Source: Verrucomicrobiales bacterium (GTDB lineage Bacteria; Verrucomicrobiota; Verrucomicrobiia; Verrucomicrobiales; DEV007). Taken from it: a stretch of DNA of 64,000 nt. The notes beneath the pieces were generated by a model. It was not told where the DNA came from. It made no database searches and worked only from the letters and a program-made list of their open reading frames with translations. This document shows positions 45,215 to 54,452 of the stretch, in pieces. The first letter of the stretch is position 1. Every line of letters starts with the position of its first letter. The position numbers were made by a program, and so were the translations under genes. The stretch is from NCBI GenBank assembly GCA_028047635.1, contig JAOFXR010000004.1, forward strand, positions 32,858 to 96,857, read 5' to 3'.

Positions 45215-45664
45215 TTACTTTCCGTCGAGATATTTCCAGGCGCCCTTGAAACGCCTGAAGCGGGAAATTTCATGAAGTTCGTAGCGTTCGTTCTCGTGGT
45301 AATACTCGGCGATAAACTCGACTTTCCCCACCTTGTCATCTTTGCCTCCTTTGACCGAGTTAACGACCGTGAGGCTACTCCAATTCGCTTCATACACCGT
45401 TTCTTCAAGCTCACGTTCGAGCTTCGGCGTTCGCGTGTCAGGATGCGTTGTCTCGATAAGATAGTCGATCAGTCGAAAGAAATAAGCGCTGTATCGTGAT
45501 CGCATCAACGCCTCCGCCGTTTCGGGCTTTTTCTTGCCATGATGAAACGGCATGCAGCACTGTCCATAGGGAAGCCAGCTTTTACAGGGACAATTGGAAA
45601 TCTCCCTTTCCTTGGGAACCCAATCGTTATCAACCTCGCTCGGGTCACGATGCTCATCACTCAT
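45215..45664 (-). CDS. YchJ/UPF0225 family protein with SEC-C motif
   Basis: 149 residues from ATG 45664 (MSDEHRD); five codons upstream is another possible start. SEC-C-type metal-binding block NCPCKSWLPYGQCCMPFHHG near the N-terminus (C-x-C...C-C-H), then the conserved AEALMRSRYSAYFFRLIDYLIETTHP and EFIAEYYHENERYELHEISRF of UPF0225. A cytosolic protein; function is not established for the family. Complete. Confidence 0.85.
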   Translation of the reverse strand: MSDEHRDPSEVDNDWVPKEREISNCPCKSWLPYGQCCMPFHHGKKKPETAEALMRSRYSAYFFRLIDYLIETTHPDTRTPKLERELEETVYEANWSSLTVVNSVKGGKDDKVGKVEFIAEYYHENERYELHEISRFRRFKGAWKYLDGK

Positions 45665-45791
45665 AAAGAGACCTTTCACGATGGAGCAATAGTATCAAAG
45701 GGAATTCGTATTTTCCTTTTTAACTTTCACGCTGAATTTCACCACACAAAGCCCTCGATTGAATTTCCACCCGATTGCTTTATCGATACCC

Positions 45792-46607
45792 ATGGAGAAA
45801 ATTACCGGGCCGGAAGGAATCGACTGTTATCGACTCAGTCACCCGAGCGGGGCGGAGGCGACCTTCTCCCTTCACGGAGGGCACCTCATCTCGTGGAAGA
45901 CTGCGGACGGAATTGAGAGACTCTTTCTAAGTAAGAAAACCAGTTTCGAGGCGGGAGATGCGATACGCGGCGGAGTTCCTGTTATCTTCCCCCAGTTCAG
46001 TAACCACGGCCCGCTTGGGCGTCATGGATTCGCGAGAAAATCAGAGTGGTCGCTCGCTGAAGAGGGCAAAAGCCTTGAATTAAGAACCTCGCCCACGACG
46101 TTGAAAGAATGGCCTCACCTATTCGATTTGAGCATTGCCGCTGAACTAACCGAAACAGAAATACAGATCAAATTCTCCGTTTTCAACATCGGCGAAACCA
46201 GCTTCGAATTTCACGCCGCATTGCACACTTATCTGAACGCCAGCCTCGGGCGGGACGCTTCGATTTCAGGCCTCAGCGGGCACCCCTTCCTCAATGAGGT
46301 CACGGGAAAAACGGAGACCGACACTCAAGCCGAGATTCACTTTGGTGGCGAAACTGACAGGACTTATCCGGGCACGACAGGAAAGACGATTATTCTCGAG
46401 CATGATGAACGTCAGGTAGAGATTAGAACGCTCAATTTCCCTGATACCGTCATCTGGAACCCCGGGCCGGACAACGGAATCGGAGATCTTCCCCCCGAGG
46501 GGTGGAGGGAATTCATCTGTGTGGAAGGCGCCCACCTCAGTGACTACATGAAGTTAGAGCCCGGCAATTCATGGACAGCCTACCAACGAATCCGTATCCT
46601 ACCATGA
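45792..46607 (+). CDS. Aldose-1-epimerase-like (D-hexose-6-phosphate mutarotase)
   Basis: 271 residues from ATG 45792. Matches the YeaD type of the aldose 1-epimerase fold: GAEATFSLHGGHLISWK, AIRGGVPVIFPQFSNHGP, EFHAALHTYLNAS and DTVIWNPGPDNGIGDLPPEGWREFICVE. The His in HGGH, ALHT and the final Glu act in ring opening. Cytosolic; converts alpha and beta anomers of hexose 6-phosphate. The stop overlaps the start of the next gene (ATGA), so they are translated together. Confidence 0.85.
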   Translation: MEKITGPEGIDCYRLSHPSGAEATFSLHGGHLISWKTADGIERLFLSKKTSFEAGDAIRGGVPVIFPQFSNHGPLGRHGFARKSEWSLAEEGKSLELRTSPTTLKEWPHLFDLSIAAELTETEIQIKFSVFNIGETSFEFHAALHTYLNASLGRDASISGLSGHPFLNEVTGKTETDTQAEIHFGGETDRTYPGTTGKTIILEHDERQVEIRTLNFPDTVIWNPGPDNGIGDLPPEGWREFICVEGAHLSDYMKLEPGNSWTAYQRIRILP

Positions 46608-47323
46608 CCCGTTTCAAACTCTCTCACGTCTCCTTGCTAATCGCCCTGTTGTGGAGTTTATCGCCCACACCCACCGACGCTGAAGACAAAAATCAGGCCC
46701 GACAGATTCCCCTCGAAACGGGCGAGGTCGTGGACTACCTCATCTACACTCCGGAATCTGCGACACCGCTCCCGCTTCTGCTTTTCCTTCACGGTGGAGG
46801 AGAAAGCGGTGACGAAATTGAGAAAGTAAAAACGCACGGACCTCCCAAACAGATCGCCGCCGGCGAGGACTATCCGATGATCGTGATATCCCCCCTTAAC
46901 CCTGATCAAAAAGGATTCTGGGACGAGGACAGGCTTTCTCGCTTCATCGAAGCTGTCACAAAAAAATTAGACTTCGACAGGGAACGTTTCTACTTCTCTG
47001 GAATGAGCCGGGGTGCCAATGGCGCCTACCGGCTTGCAATGGAGAATCCTGAACGTTTTGCCGCTTTGCTCGTGATGTGCGGAGCCGCTCCAGCGCCCTA
47101 TGCAGGGTGGCTTGGGAATATCCCCATTTGGATTATCCACGGCGAAAAATATCCCGTCATTCCCGTCGCAGAGTCCGTCCGGATGGAAGAGGCCCTCGCA
47201 AAAGGCGGGAACGATCCTCACCTGACGATCCACCCGGAGGCGGGCCACGACGTCTGGACGCAGACTTTCGAAGATCCCAAAACGATCGAATGGCTACTCA
47301 CCCAGAGGAAGAGCGGCCTTTAA
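46604..47323 (+). CDS. Secreted CE1/phospholipase-like esterase, catalytic Asp changed
   Basis: 239 residues from ATG 46604, overlapping the mutarotase TGA. Signal peptide (FKLSHVSLLIALLWSLS). FLHGGGESGDE, nucleophile Ser135 in FSGMSRGANGAYRLA, and His215 in AGHDVW. The position that carries the catalytic Asp in this family (HGxKDxxVP) reads HGEKYPVIP, with Tyr183, a GAT-to-TAT change. If that Asp is the true third residue, activity will be low or absent. It would otherwise deacylate a polysaccharide or ferulate. Confidence 0.8.
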   Translation: MTRFKLSHVSLLIALLWSLSPTPTDAEDKNQARQIPLETGEVVDYLIYTPESATPLPLLLFLHGGGESGDEIEKVKTHGPPKQIAAGEDYPMIVISPLNPDQKGFWDEDRLSRFIEAVTKKLDFDRERFYFSGMSRGANGAYRLAMENPERFAALLVMCGAAPAPYAGWLGNIPIWIIHGEKYPVIPVAESVRMEEALAKGGNDPHLTIHPEAGHDVWTQTFEDPKTIEWLLTQRKSGL

Positions 47324-47329
47324 AGTGAT

Positions 47330-48735
47330 TCAGGTAGCGCAATATCCGAAATAACAACGTGACTTAATCACCTCGGCAACTGCCTCAGGAACCATCGATT
47401 CCCAGGGGGCATCGCCCTCACCAATCTTGGCAAGGACGTCTCTTGAGAAAACGTTTTGGCAGGATTCGTCGTAATTAGTGAGCTGCTCGATGCAACCACG
47501 ATCAATGAGGTAGTGATAGAGATGCTTCAGCTCGTCCGCAATATCGAGATTGTCCAAAGTAGTCAGCCCTCCTGTTTTCACGTCCTTCAACGGGTAGATG
47601 TAGAGTTTGATATTACTCTTAAAGAGACGGCCAAATGACTCCAAAATCCCGCCGTCCAGCTCGGTATAATATTTTTCGTTGAACAGTTCCCGGAGGCTTC
47701 CGATTCCCATCGTGATCCCAATTTTACCAGGGGTATAGCGACGCAAATATGCTGCGAGCCGATAATACTCGAAGTAATTCGAGATAAGGACCGTCATGCC
47801 ACTGGCGACCAACATATCTGCTCGCGCCAGAAAATCACGATAGTCAATTTTGCCTTCGGCCATTAGGTTTTTCATCGTGATCTCCATGATTTGGAGCGTG
47901 GACCTCTCATCCACATCAGGCTCCTCGATGAAACGCTCCGCCGCGCTTCTCATGATATCGATATTTGCATTGCACACAGGACGGAAACTGCCCCGCTCCA
48001 CGAGAAGTGATTTTTTCCGCAAAGCCTCTGACGGCTGAAGCACCTTACCTCCGGCTCCAAACATCGCGGCGTTGGTAAGCCCCATCTGCACCAGCTTAAG
48101 AGTCATGAGGCGATTATCGACACTACGAAATTCAATTCCACTGAACTCGATCATGTCAATCTCAATGCGCGAAGTCGTCAAATTATCGAGCAGTGATTCC
48201 ATCAACTGATCAGGGTTGTGATGCAACATACTCGCGCCGTAAACCAAATTCACACCCACGATACCAGTGCATCCTGTTGGCGCGCATTCATCTTATCCAA
48301 CATCCTGACATGAATTAATATTTCACTGCACTCATCTTTAGGGTTAGCCTGGAATCGAATGCCCAACCAACCATGACACTCGCTCGTGCCGTGATAATTC
48401 CGAGCCGATACCGTATCAGCAAAACTGAAAAAAGCGGTCGTATCTCCCCTGCTCGCGTCAAGACGCTCGATATTCAAATTCTGCTCATACTCGAGCATGC
48501 TCTCAAGTCTTTCGCGGCAAACGTAGCGACTGCACTCTCCATAGATCGAGTCACTCACCTTCATGTCATAGGCCGAAATGCTTTTTGCAATGGTTCCAGC
48601 GGCTCCTCCCGCGCGGAAAAACCAGCGAACCACCTCCTGGCCGGCGCCTATTTCAGCAAAAGTCCCGTAACGCCACGAGTCGAGATTCACTTGGAGGACT
48701 TTATCAACGGTATTGAGGGTATCAGTAGAAGGCAT
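47330..48735 (-). pseudogene. Conserved unknown protein, split by a one-base frameshift
   Basis: Piece 1 (from ATG 48735) reads VLQVNLDSWRYGTFAEIGAGQEVVRWFF...SARNYHGTSECHGWLGIRF...MLDKMNARQQDALV and leaves frame near 48265, at a GG where one more G would give ALGIVGVNLVYGASM and continue in piece 2 to 47330 (...YFGYCAT). The joined protein has about 467 residues and no signal peptide. I recall relatives of this length in many bacteria, often labelled TonB-dependent receptor, which the sequence does not support. The fault may be an assembly indel, since both halves look fully conserved. Confidence 0.7.
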
Positions 48736-48827
48736 CTTACTAGTTTAGTAGCAAGATCCGTATGCAAGTTAAGAATCATTTCCAACCAAGAGTTCGTGTC
48801 AAATTTGGGGCTTCCCCACTGGATCTC

Positions 48828-48971
48828 CTAGTCAAAAAAATTAATGAAATTCAAAAGATCAGGAAAATCGTCGTTGTCGCTGTCTGACTCGGAAAACTCG
48901 AAACCGTGATACCTTCCGTATAGAACGAAGCCGATCGATAGAATAACCGCGAGGATGATGAGCCATGACAT
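48828..48971 (-). CDS. 47-residue membrane protein
   Basis: ATG 48971 to TAG 48830-48828. MSWLIILAVILSIGFVLYGR is one transmembrane helix, followed by an acidic tail (SESDSDNDDFPDLLNF). No strong ribosome-binding site. It is the only coding-like frame in this 300-bp gap. Unknown function. Confidence 0.45.
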   Translation of the reverse strand: MSWLIILAVILSIGFVLYGRYHGFEFSESDSDNDDFPDLLNFINFFD

Positions 48972-49037
48972 GATGAATCATCACGCGGGAAAGCCGAAAG
49001 CCCCGCTACAATTCAGCCAGAGGTTTGTAGAGGGTGC

Positions 49038-50333
49038 CTAAGCCTCTGACTCCGGCTGCTTCGCATCCCGGAAAAAGAGGATAAATACAATCAGCCCCAC
49101 GAAGGTGATCGCTCCCAGTGAATACCAAAAGGGCTGAAATTCTGACAACTCAAACGTCTTGCCCGTCTTGGCAAAGTTCGCCGCGAGTACGCCATTCAGC
49201 AAAACCGCAAGAAGTGGCCCGATTCCATACCAGATAAAGTTGAAGAGAGACTGAGCCGTACTGCCAATATCTTTCGGCGCCACTTTGTTGATGTAAATAA
49301 AACAAGTGCTCGTGAAAAACGCATAACAGAGACCGTGAATAGCCTGCCCTGCCACCATCACCCCAAGCGGCAATCCGACGGAACCAAAGAGCCAAAAGCG
49401 AAAGACGTAAGCGCCGATTCCAATCGACAGAACGGTGCGGAATCCGAGCTTCGGCAGCAATCGGCCCAAAACGATATACATCAGAATTTCGCAAAACTGC
49501 CCGATTGCCATCGCGGGCATCAAATACGCCTGATCCAATCCTGCCTTCGTCAAAAACTTCGCGCATTGCATGAAGTAAATTGTATTCATCGGGCTGATGA
49601 TCAGAGTGACGAGCAATAGCACCGCAATCGATGGTATCTTTAAAAGCGAAAAAGCATCCGCCACCGCAAGACGCCCCGACTCGGATTTCACCGGAGGGGT
49701 ATGGGGAAGGAAAAAGAACGCCCAGACACCGTATCCAAATGCCATAATTCCAGACCAAACGACTGATTTCTTCATCTCTGCCGCGACCATGGGAACGTCA
49801 TCGCCTTTGAAAAAAGGAGGCAACCAACTCGGCTGTACATTGGTTTTCAGAACAAGAAAGGAAAACGTCCATCCAACAAGCACCCAGGCCACCGCGGTCC
49901 AGAGGCGCACTCCCGGGAACTGACGGGAAGGCTCATCAAGATGACGCATCGCAACCGCATTGCAGATCGCAGCCGCCGGCATGAACATCAGGGTGAAGGA
50001 AACCGAGAGCAGCAACCAGGCAATGAACGTTGACTGAGGGTAGATGCAAATTTTCAGAAGCCCTCCCACCATCATCAAGACGGCGAGAAATTTCTGAGCA
50101 GGAAAACGTCGATCAGCAAACTGTACAATTAACGGAGAGCAAAGCGCTCCCACCGATGCCGCAATGCCGACAATCATTCCCATCTGTCCTTCCGTGAAGC
50201 CGAGGCCGCCTTCTGTTGCGGGATCAGCCGTAAGAAAACGCCCTGCAATCGGGAGCCACAATCCGTAAATCCCGAATTGCAGGAACATCATCGCACTGAG
50301 GCGAACGTAATTTTGAGGAAGCGATATGTTCAT
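49038..50333 (-). CDS. MFS transporter, nucleoside-symporter-like
   Basis: 431 residues, about 12 hydrophobic helices. The start MNISLPQNYVRLSAMMFLQFGIYGLWLPIAGRF and LGFTEGQMGMIVGIAASVGALCSPLIVQFADR are MFS, with a group closest to NupG/XapB-like nucleoside symporters in PVC and Bacteroidetes. It takes up a sugar or nucleoside by proton symport across the inner membrane. A good AAAGG site precedes the ATG. Same strand as the Gfo/Idh/MocA and PHP genes, about 200 bp from them, so it is likely the transporter of that set. Confidence 0.8.
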   Translation of the reverse strand: MNISLPQNYVRLSAMMFLQFGIYGLWLPIAGRFLTADPATEGGLGFTEGQMGMIVGIAASVGALCSPLIVQFADRRFPAQKFLAVLMMVGGLLKICIYPQSTFIAWLLLSVSFTLMFMPAAAICNAVAMRHLDEPSRQFPGVRLWTAVAWVLVGWTFSFLVLKTNVQPSWLPPFFKGDDVPMVAAEMKKSVVWSGIMAFGYGVWAFFFLPHTPPVKSESGRLAVADAFSLLKIPSIAVLLLVTLIISPMNTIYFMQCAKFLTKAGLDQAYLMPAMAIGQFCEILMYIVLGRLLPKLGFRTVLSIGIGAYVFRFWLFGSVGLPLGVMVAGQAIHGLCYAFFTSTCFIYINKVAPKDIGSTAQSLFNFIWYGIGPLLAVLLNGVLAANFAKTGKTFELSEFQPFWYSLGAITFVGLIVFILFFRDAKQPESEA

Positions 50334-50408
50334 TAGGTAACCTTTTGCTATTGATTCAAATTCCAGAGAAAATGTCGAGACGGCAGATCAATGCCTGAGG
50401 CGTGGAAC

Positions 50409-50484
50409 GGAATTGTATTCCATCGGCAAAGACTCCGGTTCCTCCGCTAAACGGATGAGCAGTGAAAGCGGATTGCAAATCCGC
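50409..50484. repeat. Cluster of small palindromes (REP-like)
   Basis: Two perfect dyads in about 75 bp: GGAAT-TGT-ATTCC at 50409-50421 and GCGGATT-GCA-AATCCGC at 50468-50484, with a TCCG...CGGA between. The latter form, GCGGATTGCAAATCCGC, is the shape of short extragenic palindromes. It sits between the MFS and oxidoreductase genes. Confidence 0.5.
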
Positions 50485-50530
50485 ACCACCTAGGACCGGG
50501 CCATCGATCATAATAGAGTTTTCCATGCCT

Positions 50531-51784
50531 TTACGAATCTGAAGCATCCGGCAAATCAGAAAAATGAACAGTCTCGCCGCCATCATCGATTGATTTCATG
50601 GCACCAAGGATCATCCGCGTGGCCTCCATGCCATCCCATCCATTCACAGGAGACCCCCCTCCGCGTGCATAAGCAGCGATCTCCTGCACCAGTTTTCGAT
50701 CCGCCCCGAAATGTGAGGATTCAAAATTGTCCGATTTGCAATGGATCACTTCATGTCGCTTCTCGCCATAATCGGTGATCAGATCGATCTCGCCACGTAG
50801 ACGAGTCAAAATGACCCGCCCCTTCGTTCCGACGATCTCCAGTGTTTCTTCATCTTCTGCCTGAGGTCCGTAGACCGAATAGAAAATGCTCGCGACGACA
50901 CCGTTGTTGTATTGATAATGAATTGTTGCGTGATCAAAAATATCGGCACCAGACTTATAGACGCAATTGTCCTTTCGCTTTAAAGGATCAGTCTCCGTCT
51001 CGTAACTACGATCCACCGCGCCTTTCATCTGATCCTGTGTATCAGGCATCGCGGTCTCCGTGCGATACGCACAATCCCGATCGCAGGTCGCGCAGAATTC
51101 AGGTGCATCGTCTTCCTCGATAAATACATTCCGGCCACCAAAGGCGTTCACTTTCTCGGCCCGTCCACCGGCGAACCAATTGAAAACATCGGTGTAATGA
51201 GAACCCTTGTCATTCAAAGCCCCACCACTCACGGCGCGTGTCCGGTGCCAGGTCTGAAAATAGAATGAGTAAGGCAACACCGCCCGAATCAACATCATCT
51301 TGAGATCGCCGATGACCCCGCTCTCAACCAACTCGTGAAGTTTGATCCACGGCTCTTCGTAACGCCTCGTAAATCCCATGATCATCGGATTCGATTCCGA
51401 GGCCTCGGTTTCCCTAATCGCGATTGAATCCTCAAGCGTGTGCGCAATGGGCTTATCGAGATAGACTTTTTTTCCAGACTTCAGAGCTGGAATCGTTGCT
51501 TCGGCGTGGGCCGCAGTCGGTGAAGTGATCACAATTAGATCAACATTATCATCGTTGATCAAGTCATTCGGATCACTGTAAAAAGTGGGTGAAAAAGGAG
51601 CGTTCCCGGCTTTAGATGCCGCTTCGTTGACATCATCCAGAGCAATCTGCATCCGACTTTCAGTTCGGTTACAAAAGGCGGTAATGACGATATCCAGCTC
51701 CACGCTCTGCTCCGCAATCTGCCTACCGATGCAGGTAATCCCCCGGCTTCCTGTTCCAATAATTCCAACGCGAATCGTGCTCAT
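50531..51784 (-). CDS. Gfo/Idh/MocA family oxidoreductase with Cys cluster
   Basis: 417 residues from ATG 51784, which overlaps the TGA of the upstream PHP gene (ATGA). Rossmann start STIRVGIIGTGSRGITCIGR, then VIVITSPTAAHAEATIPALKSGKKVYLDKPIAHTLEDS with the conserved Lys-Pro. A block FCATCDRDCAYRTETAMPD...NCVYKSGADIF carries four or five Cys, a metal-site insert seen in some relatives. It oxidises or epimerises a sugar or inositol with NAD(P) in the cytoplasm. Likely step after import by the MFS transporter. Confidence 0.85.
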   Translation of the reverse strand: MSTIRVGIIGTGSRGITCIGRQIAEQSVELDIVITAFCNRTESRMQIALDDVNEAASKAGNAPFSPTFYSDPNDLINDDNVDLIVITSPTAAHAEATIPALKSGKKVYLDKPIAHTLEDSIAIRETEASESNPMIMGFTRRYEEPWIKLHELVESGVIGDLKMMLIRAVLPYSFYFQTWHRTRAVSGGALNDKGSHYTDVFNWFAGGRAEKVNAFGGRNVFIEEDDAPEFCATCDRDCAYRTETAMPDTQDQMKGAVDRSYETETDPLKRKDNCVYKSGADIFDHATIHYQYNNGVVASIFYSVYGPQAEDEETLEIVGTKGRVILTRLRGEIDLITDYGEKRHEVIHCKSDNFESSHFGADRKLVQEIAAYARGGGSPVNGWDGMEATRMILGAMKSIDDGGETVHFSDLPDASDS

Positions 51785-53319
51785 GAGTCTTCTCTTAAAA
51801 ATACAGGCGAACTCCACGCCCATTGATCGTTCGTCTGTCTAACCCGAACGTAATAATTTCCTTCTCCCCCATCATCCGTATCTTCGAAAGCGAGCTTCCA
51901 GTTCAGTTCCTCCGGACGCGGCGCGCGATTGAATCGCCACGACGGCGCGTCGGTATGATCGAGACTTCCGCTGCGGGCTCCTTCCATTAAATCGCTCAGG
52001 GTGTGCTCGGCTCGAATCCCATTCATGACCGCATATACCTTGGCATCACGCGGCATCTCCACCTCAATCGATACACCCTGAGTCGCGCTCGTCGAATTCG
52101 TCGCATTACCATTCGAGAATGATTCAAAGGTTACCGCGCGGTCATTCTGATTTAGAATTTTGGAACGGTAAAAAGACTCGCCATCCTCTGTATTTCGCTC
52201 GGCCGGTGAAACGACCTCGAGTCCGCGGAACCTTGGTTCAACATTCAAGAGGCGTCCGCCGTCGACTCCCAATTCGACATCCCATTTCGCGCTGCGATGC
52301 TTAGCCCCCCAACCAAGTTCGAGATGGATCTTCGTCCGGATCAATTCGGTCTCTTCTTGATCCGCGATGTCAGGTTGCGAGAACCGACGCAGGAGCCTCC
52401 CATTTTTGATGACATCGACCCAGTCAATCGCGGTGCCACCTTCCACTTCGATCTCAATCTGCTGCTTCGATGCGACGGGAATCACCGCTCCCATCGGCGC
52501 ACCATTGACCGAAAACTTGAGATCAATTCGATCCCCCGTTAGCGCATACATCCGACGTGCATAGAGCGCTTCCCAAATGTCATCACGCGTGCAGGACTTG
52601 GCCCAAACCCCTGTCCTGCCATGGCCATAACTGCCCGGATGACCACTGTGATGATCCGTGCCTCCGGAAAAGCCAAAGACGTGCCCTCGCGCCAGCCCAC
52701 TCTGAATCGTACTATCATAATCGGACGGCCCCATCGAGTGGAGAAAAGGCCGTGTGTTCTCGCTACTCTCGGAACAACCGTGCATCGAAAGCATTTCTAC
52801 GAAAGGCGCAAAGGCAGGATCATAAGTGTTCCAGTCGATCCCCCGAGTCCCTGTCCGATAGCCCACGTGATGCGGCTGAGCGATGCTATCTTTACCTGCC
52901 TCCCGAAGGGCTTGCAGTTGAGCATGAAGGTCCGGAATGTTTTCAGGATAAAGAATTTCCCCATCAAGATCTTTGTAGAGCATGTTGCGATCCCCGGACT
53001 CGCAGGAGTGAACTTCGAAACCGGGAAAGACAACAAACTCGCCTTCACGATTTCGGTCCCGCACCGTTTCAAGCATCTCATTCCAAACCGACTTGAGCCT
53101 CGCGAACCCTTCCTCGTGAAAGTCGATAATATATTGAATTCTCTCGCTGGGCTCCGGCATATCCGGCCAGTGGGCATGCCCCGTGATCGATACGAAATCG
53201 AGCTGCTCTTGCGCGTTTGATAAGGCGTCTTCAAGCGAGCCGTGGCCATAAGAGATCCCACAGTGATTGTGCATATCCCCGTAAAGAGACTTCAGGCTGG
53301 AATAAGGGTCTTCACTCAT
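51781..53319 (-). CDS. PHP-domain protein (DUF3604-like)
   Basis: 512 residues from ATG 53319 (an upstream TTG adds 14). LYGDMHNHCGISYGHGSLEDAL and ITGHAHWPDMP, then GFEVHSCESGDRNML, QPHHVGYRTGTRGIDW and GGTDHHSGHPGSYG place it in the PHP metal-dependent phosphoesterase fold as DUF3604 proteins have it; the His-rich motifs bind up to three metals. The last third is beta-rich (IEVEGGTAIDWVDVIKNG). No signal peptide. Its exact substrate is unknown; co-expressed, by coupling, with the oxidoreductase. Confidence 0.8.
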   Translation of the reverse strand: MSEDPYSSLKSLYGDMHNHCGISYGHGSLEDALSNAQEQLDFVSITGHAHWPDMPEPSERIQYIIDFHEEGFARLKSVWNEMLETVRDRNREGEFVVFPGFEVHSCESGDRNMLYKDLDGEILYPENIPDLHAQLQALREAGKDSIAQPHHVGYRTGTRGIDWNTYDPAFAPFVEMLSMHGCSESSENTRPFLHSMGPSDYDSTIQSGLARGHVFGFSGGTDHHSGHPGSYGHGRTGVWAKSCTRDDIWEALYARRMYALTGDRIDLKFSVNGAPMGAVIPVASKQQIEIEVEGGTAIDWVDVIKNGRLLRRFSQPDIADQEETELIRTKIHLELGWGAKHRSAKWDVELGVDGGRLLNVEPRFRGLEVVSPAERNTEDGESFYRSKILNQNDRAVTFESFSNGNATNSTSATQGVSIEVEMPRDAKVYAVMNGIRAEHTLSDLMEGARSGSLDHTDAPSWRFNRAPRPEELNWKLAFEDTDDGGEGNYYVRVRQTNDQWAWSSPVFLREDS

Positions 53320-53345
53320 CTTTGATGCGATCCAGATTATGGCAA

Positions 53346-53401
53346 CATAATCATTATGCAATTTTATTATGCAGTTATTTTACATTTTGATTTTGCATAA
53401 T
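53346..53401. promoter_or_regulatory. Probable LacI-family operator cluster
   Basis: The divergent region between the PHP gene and lacI-type gene has ATTATGCA at 53353-53360 and 53366-53373 and its inverse TGCATAAT at 53394-53401. A perfect palindrome CATAATCATTATG covers 53346-53358. Three copies of one 8-bp word within 49 bp, next to a LacI-family gene, point to autoregulation and control of the PHP operon. Confidence 0.65.
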
Positions 53402-53424
53402 ATCTGTGAAAGACTCCTTGAACG

Positions 53425-54444
53425 ATGAAATCCCCAACCATGACTGATGTAGCGGAGAGAGCGGGCGTGTCTCACGCCACCGTTTCCCGCATCATCAACG
53501 GACGCCCCGGGGTCAGCGCAAAAGCGGAGGCGAAGGTTCGCGAAGCCATTAGTGAGCTTCAGTATCTCGCCCCTCCGAGCGAACACCGTCCCGGCCGATC
53601 AGCGGCAAAGCCTGATCAAAAACTGCGGGGCCACGTCGCCCTGCTTACCTTCGACCGGGCCCTGTCTGAGCATAGTGCTTTCGTCGCCTCCATCTACGAA
53701 GGAGCGAGACGCGCAGCACGCGAGCGGGGAATTTCCATCTCACTCCTTTCACTCGACGACTGCGATACGGTGCCCGATTGGATCAGTCCCACCAATTTGG
53801 ACGGACTACTCCTTCACGGTCTTCGCTCGCGCGGGCACCTCACGAGAAGCGCTCTCGAAATCCCCTCCCTCTGGCTGACGACACACGAAGACGGGGAGAC
53901 CGATCAAGTGCTTCCAGGCAACGAAGCCGTGGGGAGACTGGCGGCCGAATACCTTCATTCAAACGGTCACCAAGTCGTGACGGCCCTTTCGATCGATGAT
54001 ACCAACCCGTCTTACGCCGTGAGAGTCAATGCGTTCCAATCAGCGGCTCGCTCGCTGGGAATGAAGTGCCTCAAAGCAAAGAAAACAAAGCACTCTTCCG
54101 ATGAGCAAAAAATGACTCAACTCATCGAGGGGATCGCCTCTCTTGAGAAGACCAACCAACCCACCGGGCTTTTTATTCCTTCCGACTACATGACCGCACT
54201 GGCTCATGCCGAGCTGCGGCGAAAGAAACTGAAACCAGGGGGCAGGTTTGACATCATCTCCTGTGACAACGAGAAAGCCTACCTCGACGGGCTCTACCCC
54301 CGCCCCGCGACGATTGACCTGGGAACCGAAGCACGAGGTCGCCTTGCCTTTGAAATGTTACTCGCAAGGATTCAAGATCCCGCACGCGAGCGAAAGGCAA
54401 CCTTGCTACTGGAACCGGTTCTCGTGCCTTCACCGGATGCCTGA
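53425..54444 (+). CDS. LacI-family transcriptional regulator
   Basis: 339 residues (Met6 is another start). Helix-turn-helix at the start: MTDVAERAGVSHATVSRIINGRPGVSAKAEAKVREAI, followed by a periplasmic-binding-like sensor domain (SIDDTNPSYAVRVNAFQSAAR, FDIISCDNEKAYLDGLYPRPATIDLG). It should bind DNA as a dimer and release it, or bind better, with a sugar ligand. Divergent from the PHP-oxidoreductase-MFS genes; their common promoter has repeats suited to LacI binding. Confidence 0.9.
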   Translation: MKSPTMTDVAERAGVSHATVSRIINGRPGVSAKAEAKVREAISELQYLAPPSEHRPGRSAAKPDQKLRGHVALLTFDRALSEHSAFVASIYEGARRAARERGISISLLSLDDCDTVPDWISPTNLDGLLLHGLRSRGHLTRSALEIPSLWLTTHEDGETDQVLPGNEAVGRLAAEYLHSNGHQVVTALSIDDTNPSYAVRVNAFQSAARSLGMKCLKAKKTKHSSDEQKMTQLIEGIASLEKTNQPTGLFIPSDYMTALAHAELRRKKLKPGGRFDIISCDNEKAYLDGLYPRPATIDLGTEARGRLAFEMLLARIQDPARERKATLLLEPVLVPSPDA

Positions 54445-54452
54445 TTCTACGG

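Noticed and set aside
50356..50586. 76-codon frame with GGADLQSAFTAH
   Set aside because: Reads through palindromes and overlaps the dehydrogenase end; translations of such repeats commonly give ADLQSA-type noise.
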